32,457 bases of DNA from an archaeon (GTDB lineage: Archaea; Halobacteriota; Syntropharchaeia; Alkanophagales; Methanospirareceae). The position numbers and the translations under genes are program-made. Below, piece after piece: positions 8,698-16,992 of the stretch (the first letter of the stretch is position 1; each line of letters begins with the position of its first letter). The stretch lies in the NCBI GenBank assembly GCA_030019325.1, contig JASEFB010000004.1, forward strand, positions 1 through 32,457, read 5' to 3'. The notes below the pieces were generated by a model. The model had not been told where the DNA came from and did no database searches. It worked only from the letters and a program-made list of their open reading frames with translations.

Positions 8698-8704
8698 TTT
8701 TTAT

Positions 8705-8840
8705 AACCACAAGATTACACATAAGCCCTTTCAGGGCTTGCGGGGACATGGGGCAGAGCCCCATAATTCCCACGAGAAAATGTAAAGATGCAAGTCAAAC
8801 CTGCATCCTGCATCATCTTCTTGTGTTAATCTCGTGGTTT
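8705..8840. repeat. composite palindromic element, copy 1 (between cas2 and cas4)
   Basis: Outer inverted arms AACCACAAGATTACACA (8705-8721) and its imperfect complement (8821-8838) enclose a double hairpin. One stem is AAGCCC/GGGCTT (8723-8728 with 8734-8739); the other is ATGGGGC/GCCCCAT (8748-8754 with 8758-8764) with loop AGA. The linker reads as TGTCCCCGC on the minus strand. A weaker GATGCA/TGCATC pair lies further right. It fills almost the whole gap inside the operon, so cas4 and later genes are read through it. Confidence 0.8.
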
Positions 8841-8846
8841 TTATCT

Positions 8847-9134
8847 CTAAAATATCTTAGTAACCTTCTTATCGCTCACCAGCTCCTTGTCAAACCCTTC
8901 GCCAATCAACTGGATCTTCTTGAAACAATCATCACACATCGGAAACACGAATACCGAATCCGTCTCTTCTATCAGCGCTTCGCACTCCAAGGCAATAGAA
9001 TCCGCTTCGTTGCGATTCAAATCGCCCAGAAATGCGCTCTTCTGCACCCGATAGAGCCCGTACCCCTTGCAGAGCTTCGCCACGGTCTCCCGTACCTTAT
9101 TATCCGTTATGTCATAGATCACCCAGACGAGCAT
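8847..9134 (-). CDS. cas2: CRISPR-associated protein Cas2
   Basis: A 95-aa ferredoxin-fold protein that bridges two Cas1 dimers in the spacer integration complex. The opening MLVWVIYDITDNKVR has the conserved Asp (D8) at the end of the first strand, and YRVQKSAFLGDLN is the typical second Cas2 motif. A GAAAGAGGT Shine-Dalgarno precedes the ATG. It lies 78 nt after cas1 in the same operon. Confidence 0.94.
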   Translation of the reverse strand: MLVWVIYDITDNKVRETVAKLCKGYGLYRVQKSAFLGDLNRNEADSIALECEALIEETDSVFVFPMCDDCFKKIQLIGEGFDKELVSDKKVTKIF

Positions 9135-9183
9135 TTTTACCTCTTTCTTCTCAAAGACTTAAACTCTTCATTTGTTCCGTCAA

Positions 9184-9215
9184 CGCTTTTGCCTTGGCAA
9201 AAGGGTTGTTGGTCA
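9184..9215. repeat. palindrome between cas1 and cas2, overlapping the cas1 stop
   Basis: A perfect 8-bp stem CTTTTGCC/GGCAAAAG (9186-9203) is followed by GGTTGTTGGTC, which contains the cas1 stop codon (TGA on the minus strand, 9215-9213). AACGCTTTTGC...GCAAAAGGGTT recurs almost unchanged, in inverted orientation, after the isomerase gene at 17853-17875, so it belongs to a dispersed family. Confidence 0.6.
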
Positions 9216-10187
9216 AACTTTCCCTAACAGATTGTTCGCAATTCGATGACACTCAAATTGAATCACGTTCTTTGTCTTGATATTTCGACCTTTGTACTTT
9301 ATCGTTTTCTCAAAGGTCTCATTGAGCGCCTCGATCAGCACCGCTTTTCCCTCTTTATTTAGACTCATGCCGTTCTGCATCGTATCAAAATACTCTTCCT
9401 TTACCTTCCGTTTACTGAACAGATACACGACGGTTTCGTCCACAAAGGTTCTGAACATCTCAATGATATCAAAGACCAGCGATTTCTTGTTGTAGTTATC
9501 GGTATGCAGGAAGCCGATATACGGGTCCAAACCCGCAATGATGCACGCTTTCTCCACCATCGAGTACAGGACGCCGTAGCCGTAGTTCAGCATGGCGTTA
9601 AACTCATCCTTCGCGGGATTCCTGCTCCTTGCCTCAAATTTGAACTTTTCTGGAAGGACTGAAGAGAGCGCCCCGAAATAGGTTCTGGATGCCATACCCT
9701 CTAGCCCCAAGATCGTTTGCCTCTTCTCCTCAACAGTCCCCTTCAAACTCTTCAACCTCTCTTTCAACACCTCTATCTCCTTACTGCATCTTTCTAACTC
9801 ATCTTTCCTCTCTGCTCTTGTCTTCTTCAGCCGCTTTAAGAACTCTATTTGATTATCAAACTTCTGAACACCCCACTTCTTTGCCAGATTGAGCCCCTCC
9901 GCTTTGTCATACACCTCCAGTTGTCGCCTCCTTATCAATGTCGTGCTCCCCAGCTTGGGGTGCCACACGCGACCATACGGGTCCCCGAAAGCATCGAGAA
10001 AAACGAGATCTATGTTATTATCCACCGCAAACTTGATCGCATCCGTGGAAAGATACGCAGCCGTAGTGATCAAAATGCTGTCAACTTTATTCACCGAAAC
10101 TTCGAATACGTCGTCCTCTTTCCGCACTAAAAAACAGTTTCCCTTCTTCCTTAGATAGGATCCATAGGTGTTAATCACCAATTGCAT
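9213..10187 (-). CDS. cas1: CRISPR integrase Cas1
   Basis: The metal-dependent integrase that inserts new spacers. Its 324 residues have the active-site set E153 (GLEGMASRTYF), H218 (GFLHTDN) and D230 or E233 (SLVFDIIEMF). The N-terminal beta domain opens MQLVINTYGSYLRKKGNCF. A coiled region (residues about 113-150) precedes the catalytic domain. It is the first gene of the operon; about 346 bp separate it from the divergent polymerase gene, so the operon promoter should lie there. The last residues LLGKV and the stop lie in a palindromic block. Confidence 0.95.
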   Translation of the reverse strand: MQLVINTYGSYLRKKGNCFLVRKEDDVFEVSVNKVDSILITTAAYLSTDAIKFAVDNNIDLVFLDAFGDPYGRVWHPKLGSTTLIRRRQLEVYDKAEGLNLAKKWGVQKFDNQIEFLKRLKKTRAERKDELERCSKEIEVLKERLKSLKGTVEEKRQTILGLEGMASRTYFGALSSVLPEKFKFEARSRNPAKDEFNAMLNYGYGVLYSMVEKACIIAGLDPYIGFLHTDNYNKKSLVFDIIEMFRTFVDETVVYLFSKRKVKEEYFDTMQNGMSLNKEGKAVLIEALNETFEKTIKYKGRNIKTKNVIQFECHRIANNLLGKV

Positions 10188-10286
10188 TTTTACGCCTTTT
10201 CATTCTTTTATCTACTAATACCTATTGGTTCTCATATTACATTTATGCTGTCTAAAGGTAATCTATAGCTAAAAATTTCGATAGCC

Positions 10287-10414
10287 ATGCCCTCCCTCAC
10301 CTTTTACGGCGGTGTGCACGAAATCGGCGGGATGTTTGAGCAGGGGAAGACATATAGGATATGAAGTTTGGGTTTTACCTGAGTGGATTCCCTCGGAGTG
10401 AAGAATCTCCATAA
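10287..10414 (+). pseudogene. relic of an RNase J-like metallo-beta-lactamase gene
   Basis: ATG 10287 opens MPSLTFYGGVHEIGG, which matches the start of archaeal RNase J-type exonucleases (LTFYGGVxEIGGNK). It goes on MFEQGKTYRI to a TGA at 10362. A +1-frame continuation from 10361 reads MKFGFYLSGF and stops at 10414, where the family has a short LDFG-type strand. The rest of the gene (over 400 residues) is absent. The remaining gap 10188-10533 holds no other gene that I can see, only the two divergent promoters. Confidence 0.5.
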
Positions 10415-10502
10415 CCTCGCTTCCAAAACCATCGTTCAACCTTTTCTTTCTGGCTTTGGTTTACATACATATACCCCTGCATTAAGAGCAGATTCGGAAC
10501 AC

Positions 10503-10508
10503 TTATAA
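10503..10508 (+). promoter_or_regulatory. TATA box of the PolD large subunit gene
   Basis: TTATAA is centred about 28 nt before ATG 10534. Archaeal transcription starts about 25 nt after the TATA box, so the message would be leaderless or nearly so. No Shine-Dalgarno is visible before the ATG, which agrees. Confidence 0.5.
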
Positions 10509-10533
10509 CCTCGCATGCGCTTACCTAATTACA

Positions 10534-13500
10534 ATGTCTTCGACTTCTCTCTATCACAAAACGCTCAAGGAGGCCTTAGCGAAGGAGCTGAAAATCGCAA
10601 AGGAAGCGAGGAGAAAGGGTTTTGATCCTGCGCCTGCGCCTGAAATTAACATAACGAAAGACCTTGCAGAACGCGTTGAAGCGCTCATCGGAATAAAAGG
10701 CTTGAGTGCGAGGATACGAGAATTAGAGCGAGAGGGTTACGGAAGAGAGGAAATAGCGTTGCGAATAGGCTATGACTTTGTAGAAGGCAGATTTGGCAAT
10801 TACAAAAAACTTGAGGTTATCGAGAACGCAGTGAGAACCGCGGTAGCGATTCTCACGGAAGGCGTGGTTGCCGCGCCAATCGAAGGAATAGCACGAGTTG
10901 AAGCGGGTCGAAACGATGATGCGAGCGAGTATATCAAAATATTCTATTCGGGTCCGATACGAAGCGCAGGTGGAACTGCACAGGCGCTCTCGGTATTAGC
11001 TGCGGATTATATAAGGCGGGTAATGGGATTTGCGGCGTATCATCCACGAGAGGAGGAGATAGGGAGGTATGTATTGGAAGTCTCGGAGTATGAACGGGTA
11101 AGTGGATTGCAGTACACGCCCACTGATGAAGAGGTAAAGGAAATCGTACGAAATTGCCCCATTTGTATTGACGGCGACCCCACGGAGGAGATCGAGGTGG
11201 GTGGCTATAAAGACCTTGAACGGGTCGCAACGGATAAGATACGGGGTGGTATGGTGCTTGTACTCACCGAGGGAATCGCGATGAAAGCAGCCAAGATCAA
11301 GCAACAGGTTGAGAGACTTGAACTCGAGGGATGGGAATGGTTAGCCACACTGGTAAAATCAAAGGGTGAGAAACGAAAGAAAGATTTCTTAGCGGATTTA
11401 ATAGCAGGAAGACCGGTATTTGGACGCCCATCAGCAAAAGGGTCATTTAGGCTTCGATACGGACGTGCTCGCAATTCCGGACTTTCTGCAGTCGGGATAA
11501 ACCCGGCCACAATGTCTCTGCTTGAATTCATCGCAGCGGGGACGCAAATAAAGCCTGAATTACCACGCAAAGGGAACTGCGTTGTCCCGGTTGATTCTAT
11601 TGAAGGACCGACAGTGCTATTGAAAGATGGTTCACTCGTCAGATGTGGGGCTCTGCCCCACGACCCCGCAAGCCCTGTAAGGGCTTTAGATTCAACTCAA
11701 ACGTTCGGAACGTTTGACCCAACTGCACTGCACGAAGAAGTGGCAGAGATAGTGGATTTAGGGGAGATACTCATTGATTATGGCGATTTTTTAGAGACCA
11801 ACCATCGGTTAGTGCCCGGTGCATACGCGCATGAATGGTGGTTAAAGGAGTTGGAAGTGAGAGCAAAGGATGAAGCAGAGAAATGGCGTTCGAAAACACC
11901 GAGTCAAGCAGAAGCGCTTGAAATCGCATCCCGCTTTGCGGTGCCGCTCCATCCTGCATACACCTATCTGTGGGAGGATCTAACCGATGAAGATAAGGAA
12001 TATGTGGCAGAGCGTATATGCCAAGCGGGGATTTTGGATGAGAAAACGCTCTTTATACCCGATGACGACGGTGGAAGAATAAAAAGGATTCTGGAGGATT
12101 TGCTCGTTCCACATCAGACATCTGTTAAAAAAGGCTTTTTAGCAATTGATGAGCCGAGTGCGTTGTTACGGTGTTTAGGGCTGAACGAAGATTTGAAAAG
12201 AGATGAATCAGTGCGGATTAAGACGAGAAATAAAGCGCCGACACGAATCGGTGTGAGGATGGGAAGACCTGAGAAATCGAGAGAACGAAGGATGAAGCCC
12301 GCTCCTCATTCTATCTTTCCTTTGGGTGAATATGGAGGAAAGAACAGGTCGTTGAAGGAAGCATTAAAGGCAAAAGTGATCGAGGTGGAACTTCAAACGT
12401 TGGGAGGGATTGATCAACATATAACCAAAAACAGAAACAAGGGCCGAGATGATAAAAGAAGCATTGATTTGTGGGGCTATTACCAGGAAACGATGCAACA
12501 ATTGGGTGAGGATTATACTAATACCAATAAACTGGATGTGAAATGCGTGAAGGGTCTCATTTCGAAGCAAAAAGTGGCTGAACACCTCGGAAAAGGGATA
12601 TTACGGGCAAAGCACGATGTAGTCGTGTTTAAGGATGGCACGATACGATATGATCTCACCAATTTACCGCTCACGCATTTCAAACCCAAAGAACTAGGAT
12701 TGAGTGTAGCGAAGGCGAAGGAATTGGGGTATTTATATGACCTAAACGGCGAGGAGTTGAAGTCCGACACGCAAATAGTGGAGCTCAAGCAGCAAGATGT
12801 CATTATATCAGTTGATGCTGCACCGTACATGCTGAAAGTATCGCACTTTGTGGATTCCCTGCTCTCCCAATTTTATGGCTTGCCGCCTTATTACTGCGCA
12901 TCAAGCAAAGAAGACCTCGTAGGGCAACTCGTGCTTGGATTGGCACCCCATACCTCTGCGGGGATATTGGGCAGGATAATCGGATTCACGAATGCATCGG
13001 CGTGTTATGCCCATCCTTTTTTCCATGCAGCGAAGCGTAGAAACTGTCTGTCGCCGAATACAGAAGTTTTGGTTATGAACTCAGGGGGACTAAAAAGCAT
13101 GGATTTGGAGTCGCTATATCGCGGTGAAAATTCACATGAAGAGGTTGTTGATGATTTCGGCACAACAAGAAAGGAAGTTGAAGGAATTAAGACGTATGCA
13201 CTGAATACTGAGAATGGGCGATTTGAACTAAAAGAGATTAAATCGGTGATTAAAACACCGGCACCGTTGCATCTGGTAAGAGTAAGGACGAAGTCAGGCA
13301 GAGAATTCGCTTCGTCCCCGGAGCACAGAACTGTTGTATGGTCAAATGGTAGAATAAGAAATAAGAAACTTCTGGAGTTGGATGATGAAGACAGGCTATT
13401 AGTGCCGGAAAGTCTCGACCTGGAGGAAGAAGATATAGAAGAAATTGACCTTTTGAAGGAGTTTTTGAAATTCGATAACCTTTCCAGAGATGTAATGGTC

Positions 13501-15249
13501 AGAGGAGTTAGCAAAGTTGTTGAGATGGTAGTGAAAGAACTGGGAGGGATAAAATCCGCTGCTGAGCAAATAGGAATAGGGAGAAAGACTTTTTCAAATT
13601 ATGTTTATCGTGATAGCATCCCACTACCAACTTTTGCTTCTTTACTTAGACTCTCACGCATCGATTGGCATGCAGTTCCTAAAGATTGCAAACTCGGAGT
13701 TAAAAGAGATCACACGGCGATACCGAGAATCATCAAGCTTGATGAGAGCTTCATGCGGCTTATCGGCTATTATCTCGCAGAAGGCTATGCAAGAAGTCTT
13801 GAAAAGGGATTTTATCAGATTAGCATGGCATCATATGAAAGGGAGTTGCTGGAGGACATGGAGAAGTGTATTAGAGATGTTTTGGGAATTGTCCCAAGCA
13901 GAAAAGAAGGTGTGCTCGCCATATCAAGCCGACTGATATACCTTCTGTTTGTAGAGGTCTTAGGAATTGGTAAAAGTGCAAAAGAGAAGCGAATGCCATC
14001 GTTACTACGGAGTTTCCCGCGGCATAAGATAAAGTGGTTGTTGAGCGCCTATTTCTCTGGCAATGGTTCCGTAGAGACAGATAAGCTCAATGTTACCTGC
14101 TCCTCGGTGAGCAAGAAATTACTGCAAGACATTGGATTGCAATTGCTTCGATTCGGTATATTCTTCAGGTTGAAAACTGAAAGAAAAGCTGCTGGCGGTG
14201 CGGCAAAGAAGTTCTATGAGCAGAGAGGGAAGAAGCCAGTTTTTGATCTTCATTCTATATCTATAAGATCAACGTATGCGATAAAATTCGGTGAAGCGAT
14301 AGGTTTCTTAGCGAAGCGAAAGAACGAAGCGTTGAAATCAGCCTTTACAAAGGAGCGAACACCACGTGTCACCAAATTTGGCGATGTTATTCTTGACGCA
14401 GTAAAAGAGATAGAGCCCGGCAGGTCGGAATTTGTGTTCTTATACGATATAGAAGTTGAAGGGCATCATAATTTTTTGGTCAATAACTTCGTGCTAAGCG
14501 CAAATTGCGATGGTGACGAGGACTCACTCATCCTTCTGCTGGATGCTCTGCTCAATTTCTCGTTGTCCTTTCTACCTGAGAAAAGAGGTGGTCGAATGGA
14601 CGCTCCTCTGGTTCTCATTCCATTCATCAATCCAAAGGAGGTGGACAAGGAGGCACATAACATTTCCATAGCAAGTGAATATCCACTTGAGTTCTACGAA
14701 GCGGCTTGTTCGGAGAAGCATCCAAAGGAGGTGGTAATAGGGACTGTATCGAATAAAATAGGAAACATGAAAGATATTTATGGATTTGGTTACACGCATG
14801 AGACCACGGATATCGCCGCAGGTCCTCTAAATTCGCTGTATAAGAGACTCGCTACAATGATAGAGAAAATGGAGGCGCAACTTAGATTGGCAAGGATGAT
14901 ACGCGCGGTGGATGAGAAAGAGGTAGCAGAAACCGTCATAAAAAACCATTTCATTCGTGATATAAAAGGGAACCTCCGGACGTTCGGCGCACAGAAAATG
15001 CGGTGTAGCAAATGTAATGCCAAATACCGAAGGATACCACTGAGTGGCAGATGCCAGAAGTGCGGCAGTCAGATAGTTCCTACCGTGCATGCCGCAGGTA
15101 TAAAAAAGTATCTCGATGTCTCGTTGCGTATAGCAAACGAGTATCACGTATCAGATTACACAAGACAACGTCTGGAACTGTTGCAGTGCGATATCGATAC
15201 GCTCTTCCCAGCAGATGAGAGGCAGAAATCATTGAGTGATTTCATGTAA
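10534..15249 (+). CDS. polC: DNA polymerase D large subunit (DP2), intein-containing
   Basis: DP2 is the catalytic polymerase subunit of the archaeal replicative PolD; the DP1 exonuclease subunit is not in the window. The N-terminal region (IFYSGPIRSAGGTAQALSVL) and later blocks are typical DP2. The open frame has 1571 codons, of which 487 are an intein (13045-14505), leaving an extein of 1084 residues, a normal length. The intein splits N from C1325-D1326-G-D1328, the catalytic aspartate motif, so splicing is needed for activity. A zinc motif lies at C1491, C1494, C1507 and C1510. The C-terminal QKSLSDFM is a PCNA-binding PIP box. Residues about 371-396 are encoded by a three-hairpin palindromic block absent from the family pattern. 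The gene stands alone and is read away from cas1. Confidence 0.95.
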   Translation: MSSTSLYHKTLKEALAKELKIAKEARRKGFDPAPAPEINITKDLAERVEALIGIKGLSARIRELEREGYGREEIALRIGYDFVEGRFGNYKKLEVIENAVRTAVAILTEGVVAAPIEGIARVEAGRNDDASEYIKIFYSGPIRSAGGTAQALSVLAADYIRRVMGFAAYHPREEEIGRYVLEVSEYERVSGLQYTPTDEEVKEIVRNCPICIDGDPTEEIEVGGYKDLERVATDKIRGGMVLVLTEGIAMKAAKIKQQVERLELEGWEWLATLVKSKGEKRKKDFLADLIAGRPVFGRPSAKGSFRLRYGRARNSGLSAVGINPATMSLLEFIAAGTQIKPELPRKGNCVVPVDSIEGPTVLLKDGSLVRCGALPHDPASPVRALDSTQTFGTFDPTALHEEVAEIVDLGEILIDYGDFLETNHRLVPGAYAHEWWLKELEVRAKDEAEKWRSKTPSQAEALEIASRFAVPLHPAYTYLWEDLTDEDKEYVAERICQAGILDEKTLFIPDDDGGRIKRILEDLLVPHQTSVKKGFLAIDEPSALLRCLGLNEDLKRDESVRIKTRNKAPTRIGVRMGRPEKSRERRMKPAPHSIFPLGEYGGKNRSLKEALKAKVIEVELQTLGGIDQHITKNRNKGRDDKRSIDLWGYYQETMQQLGEDYTNTNKLDVKCVKGLISKQKVAEHLGKGILRAKHDVVVFKDGTIRYDLTNLPLTHFKPKELGLSVAKAKELGYLYDLNGEELKSDTQIVELKQQDVIISVDAAPYMLKVSHFVDSLLSQFYGLPPYYCASSKEDLVGQLVLGLAPHTSAGILGRIIGFTNASACYAHPFFHAAKRRNCLSPNTEVLVMNSGGLKSMDLESLYRGENSHEEVVDDFGTTRKEVEGIKTYALNTENGRFELKEIKSVIKTPAPLHLVRVRTKSGREFASSPEHRTVVWSNGRIRNKKLLELDDEDRLLVPESLDLEEEDIEEIDLLKEFLKFDNLSRDVMVRGVSKVVEMVVKELGGIKSAAEQIGIGRKTFSNYVYRDSIPLPTFASLLRLSRIDWHAVPKDCKLGVKRDHTAIPRIIKLDESFMRLIGYYLAEGYARSLEKGFYQISMASYERELLEDMEKCIRDVLGIVPSRKEGVLAISSRLIYLLFVEVLGIGKSAKEKRMPSLLRSFPRHKIKWLLSAYFSGNGSVETDKLNVTCSSVSKKLLQDIGLQLLRFGIFFRLKTERKAAGGAAKKFYEQRGKKPVFDLHSISIRSTYAIKFGEAIGFLAKRKNEALKSAFTKERTPRVTKFGDVILDAVKEIEPGRSEFVFLYDIEVEGHHNFLVNNFVLSANCDGDEDSLILLLDALLNFSLSFLPEKRGGRMDAPLVLIPFINPKEVDKEAHNISIASEYPLEFYEAACSEKHPKEVVIGTVSNKIGNMKDIYGFGYTHETTDIAAGPLNSLYKRLATMIEKMEAQLRLARMIRAVDEKEVAETVIKNHFIRDIKGNLRTFGAQKMRCSKCNAKYRRIPLSGRCQKCGSQIVPTVHAAGIKKYLDVSLRIANEYHVSDYTRQRLELLQCDIDTLFPADERQKSLSDFM
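11645..11716. repeat. palindromic element copy 2, in frame inside the PolD gene
   Basis: Three hairpins in a row. GTGGGGC/GCCCCAC (11645-11661, loop TCT) is followed by linker GACCCCGC, then AAGCCC/GGGCTT (11670-11686, loop TGTAA), then CAAACGTT/AACGTTTG (11698-11716, loop CGG). The first two and the linker match the intergenic copies at 8723, 16777, 18587 and 32085. In the protein it gives CGALPHDPASPVRALD and then STQTFGTFDP between the conserved DGSLVR and EEVAEIVDLGEIL segments, a length that keeps the frame. Confidence 0.85.
13045..14505 (+). other. intein in the PolD large subunit with LAGLIDADG endonuclease domain
   Basis: The 487-residue intein starts with Cys (CLSPNTEVLV, motif A) and ends EGHHNFLVNNFVLSAN before extein Cys. 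A TxxH-type block B is visible (SSPEHRTVVW). The LAGLIDADG motifs are LIGYYLAEG (intein residues 239-247, acid E246) and LLSAYFSGNG (N340 where D is usual). A helix-turn-helix-like segment (AAEQIGIGRKTFSNYVYR) lies between the N-terminal splicing block and the endonuclease. The penultimate residue is Ala instead of the usual His. The insertion site is the known PolD catalytic site N/CDGDED. Confidence 0.93.
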
Positions 15250-15280
15250 TAAGGGGCCAAGTCCAGTAAGATTTTGGATT

Positions 15281-15301
15281 AAACCTTTTTCTAAAAGGTT
15301 T
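15281..15301. terminator. palindrome after the PolD gene, possible terminator
   Basis: A perfect 9-bp stem AAACCTTTT/AAAAGGTTT with loop TCT lies 32 nt after the stop and is followed by GAC. The loop and the GTTTGAC ending recur in other palindromes of the window (11709-11718 and, on the minus strand, 9220-9212). It could act as a terminator or simply be a repeat copy. Confidence 0.5.
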
Positions 15302-15402
15302 GACTTATAAACCATCCCATCCTTATTGCAACAATAACACACCAATTGTTGGGATCAGATCCTTCCGTCTAAAAGCTAATAAGATTAAAGTACTATTATA
15401 AA

Positions 15403-16758
15403 ATGAGTAGAAGGGTTTCTAAAATGAATGACAAATGTGCGTGTGGGATTCTTCTTCTTGTTCTCTTATCCATCGTATCTGCTTTGATTACGCCTGTTGG
15501 AGGAGCAGTTAAAGGCGACGAGAACGTAATTTACGTGATAAAAATAGAAGGTACGATTACTGAAGGCACTGCATTAGATGTAGTAGAAGGACTAAAAGAG
15601 GCTGAGGAAATGGGTGCTGAAGCGGTATTGGTCGAGCTCGATACGCCTGGTGGACTCGTTGCTTCGACGCTTAAGATAACCGAAGCGATCCTGAATTTAG
15701 ACGTGCCGGTTATTACGTATGTAGCACCGAAGGGGGCAATAGCGGCTTCTGCTGGCTCGTTTATCCTTGTATCCGGAACTATAGCCGCAATGGCGCCAGG
15801 AACGACGACCGGTGCAGCAATGCCGGTCGAGATCGGTGTGGAGGGGAGAAAACCTGCTGATGAGAAGACCATAAACTTCTTCGCCTGGCATATAGAGAGC
15901 ATCGCCGCTGCACAGGGTAGAAATGCAACGCAGGCCAAACGCTTTGTCACCGAAAACGATGCGCTCAGTGAAAAGCTGGCATTAGAACGAGGAATAATTG
16001 ATCTCATCGCCGAGGACAGACCCGAGCTTTTAACCAAAATTGATGGAATGACCGTTAAAGTAGGAACTGAGAATAGGACGTTAGCGACAAAAAACGCTTC
16101 TTTATACGAAAAGGAAAAAACGGTGCGTTCTTCGGTGTTAGAAACGCTGAGCAATCCTCAAATAGCAGTTATTCTGCTACTGGTCGGCATATATGGACTG
16201 ATTTTTGGGTTCATGTCCCCGGGCACATACGTACCTGAGATGATCGGTGCGATATGCCTCATTTTAGCGCTGTATGGGCTGGGACTGTTCGAGGTGAATG
16301 TGTTTGGCGTCCTTTTAATAATTGTGGCTGTTTTGTTATTTATTGCAGAGGCGCTTACGCCTACCTTTGGAATACTCACTACCGGCGGTGCCGTTTGCTT
16401 GATCATAGGCGCTTTGATACTTCCCAAAGAGCCCTTACTCATTAACCCGGAGTCAGAATGGTTTAAAGGATTCTTATTAACGATAATCGGGGTTGCAGCG
16501 GCATCCGCAGTGTTTTTCTTCTTTGCGGTGGGGGCGGTATTGAAAGTGAGAAAAAGAAAAGCAAAAGTGGGTGGTGAAGAACTTATCGGGAAAGTAACAA
16601 GGGCTGAGACTGAACTTACCGAGGAGGGCGGGACGATAAAAATAAGTGGTGAGATCTGGAATGCTCGAACCCTAACTGGGGAACGGATAAGCGAAGGGGA
16701 GAGAGTGGAAATAATAGACCGGGAAGGATTAACACTGATCGTTAAAAAGAAAGAGTAA
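15403..16758 (+). CDS. NfeD-type membrane-bound serine protease (ClpP-like)
   Basis: A 451-residue protein of the NfeD1b type, known in archaea as a stomatin-cleaving protease. Residues about 12-35 form a signal or anchor helix (GILLLVLLSIVSALITPVGG). A ClpP/crotonase-fold domain follows, with VELDTPGGLVAST and the nucleophile Ser in IAASAGSFILVSG; a Lys in DEKTINFF probably completes the Ser-Lys dyad. Four to five membrane helices occupy about residues 250-385, and the C-terminus is an NfeD OB-fold (GEELIGKVTRAET). No stomatin/slipin gene is adjacent, unlike the common arrangement. ATG 15403 is one choice; ATG 15424 is another, and neither has a clear Shine-Dalgarno. Confidence 0.88.
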   Translation: MSRRVSKMNDKCACGILLLVLLSIVSALITPVGGAVKGDENVIYVIKIEGTITEGTALDVVEGLKEAEEMGAEAVLVELDTPGGLVASTLKITEAILNLDVPVITYVAPKGAIAASAGSFILVSGTIAAMAPGTTTGAAMPVEIGVEGRKPADEKTINFFAWHIESIAAAQGRNATQAKRFVTENDALSEKLALERGIIDLIAEDRPELLTKIDGMTVKVGTENRTLATKNASLYEKEKTVRSSVLETLSNPQIAVILLLVGIYGLIFGFMSPGTYVPEMIGAICLILALYGLGLFEVNVFGVLLIIVAVLLFIAEALTPTFGILTTGGAVCLIIGALILPKEPLLINPESEWFKGFLLTIIGVAAASAVFFFFAVGAVLKVRKRKAKVGGEELIGKVTRAETELTEEGGTIKISGEIWNARTLTGERISEGERVEIIDREGLTLIVKKKE

Positions 16759-16954
16759 AAAATCCCAATGACAAATAACGGGGCTTCGCCCCGTTGACCC
16801 CGAAAACCCTGTAAGGGTTTACTACCAAATCCCAAGTAAATCCCAATTATCAAATCCCAACGCCTATCGGCGTAATTTCAAAATTACAATAAATACCAAA
16901 CAAATCCCAAAAATTTGGTAGTATTGGTATATATTTGGATTTGGCATTTTTAAG
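16757..16954. repeat. composite palindromic element, copy 3
   Basis: Outer imperfect arms (AAAAATCCCAATGACAAATA near 16757-16777 and its near complement at 16931-16952) enclose several hairpins. These are AACGGGGC/GCCCCGTT (16777-16795, loop TTC), linker GACCCCGA, AAACCC/GGGTTT (16804-16820, loop TGTAA), ACGCC/GGCGT (16860-16873) and TACCAAA/TTTGGTA (about 16895-16921). CAAATCCC or AAATCCC recurs four times between 16825 and 16912. It begins at the stop of the protease gene and fills most of the gap to the next gene. Confidence 0.75.
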
Positions 16955-16992
16955 GGCTAAATGAACACTATAAAATCGGGTGGAGTTGACAG

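Noticed and set aside
10188..10533. CRISPR leader or array between cas1 and polC
   Set aside because: No repeated unit is present in these 346 bases.
16158..16853. 231-codon minus-strand frame opposite the NfeD gene
   Set aside because: Antisense to a clear membrane protease; its composition is that of a reverse-strand shadow.
16823..16920. CAAATCCC repeats as a short CRISPR array
   Set aside because: The repeated words are 8-10 bases, irregularly spaced and part of a larger palindrome; no constant repeat-spacer period.
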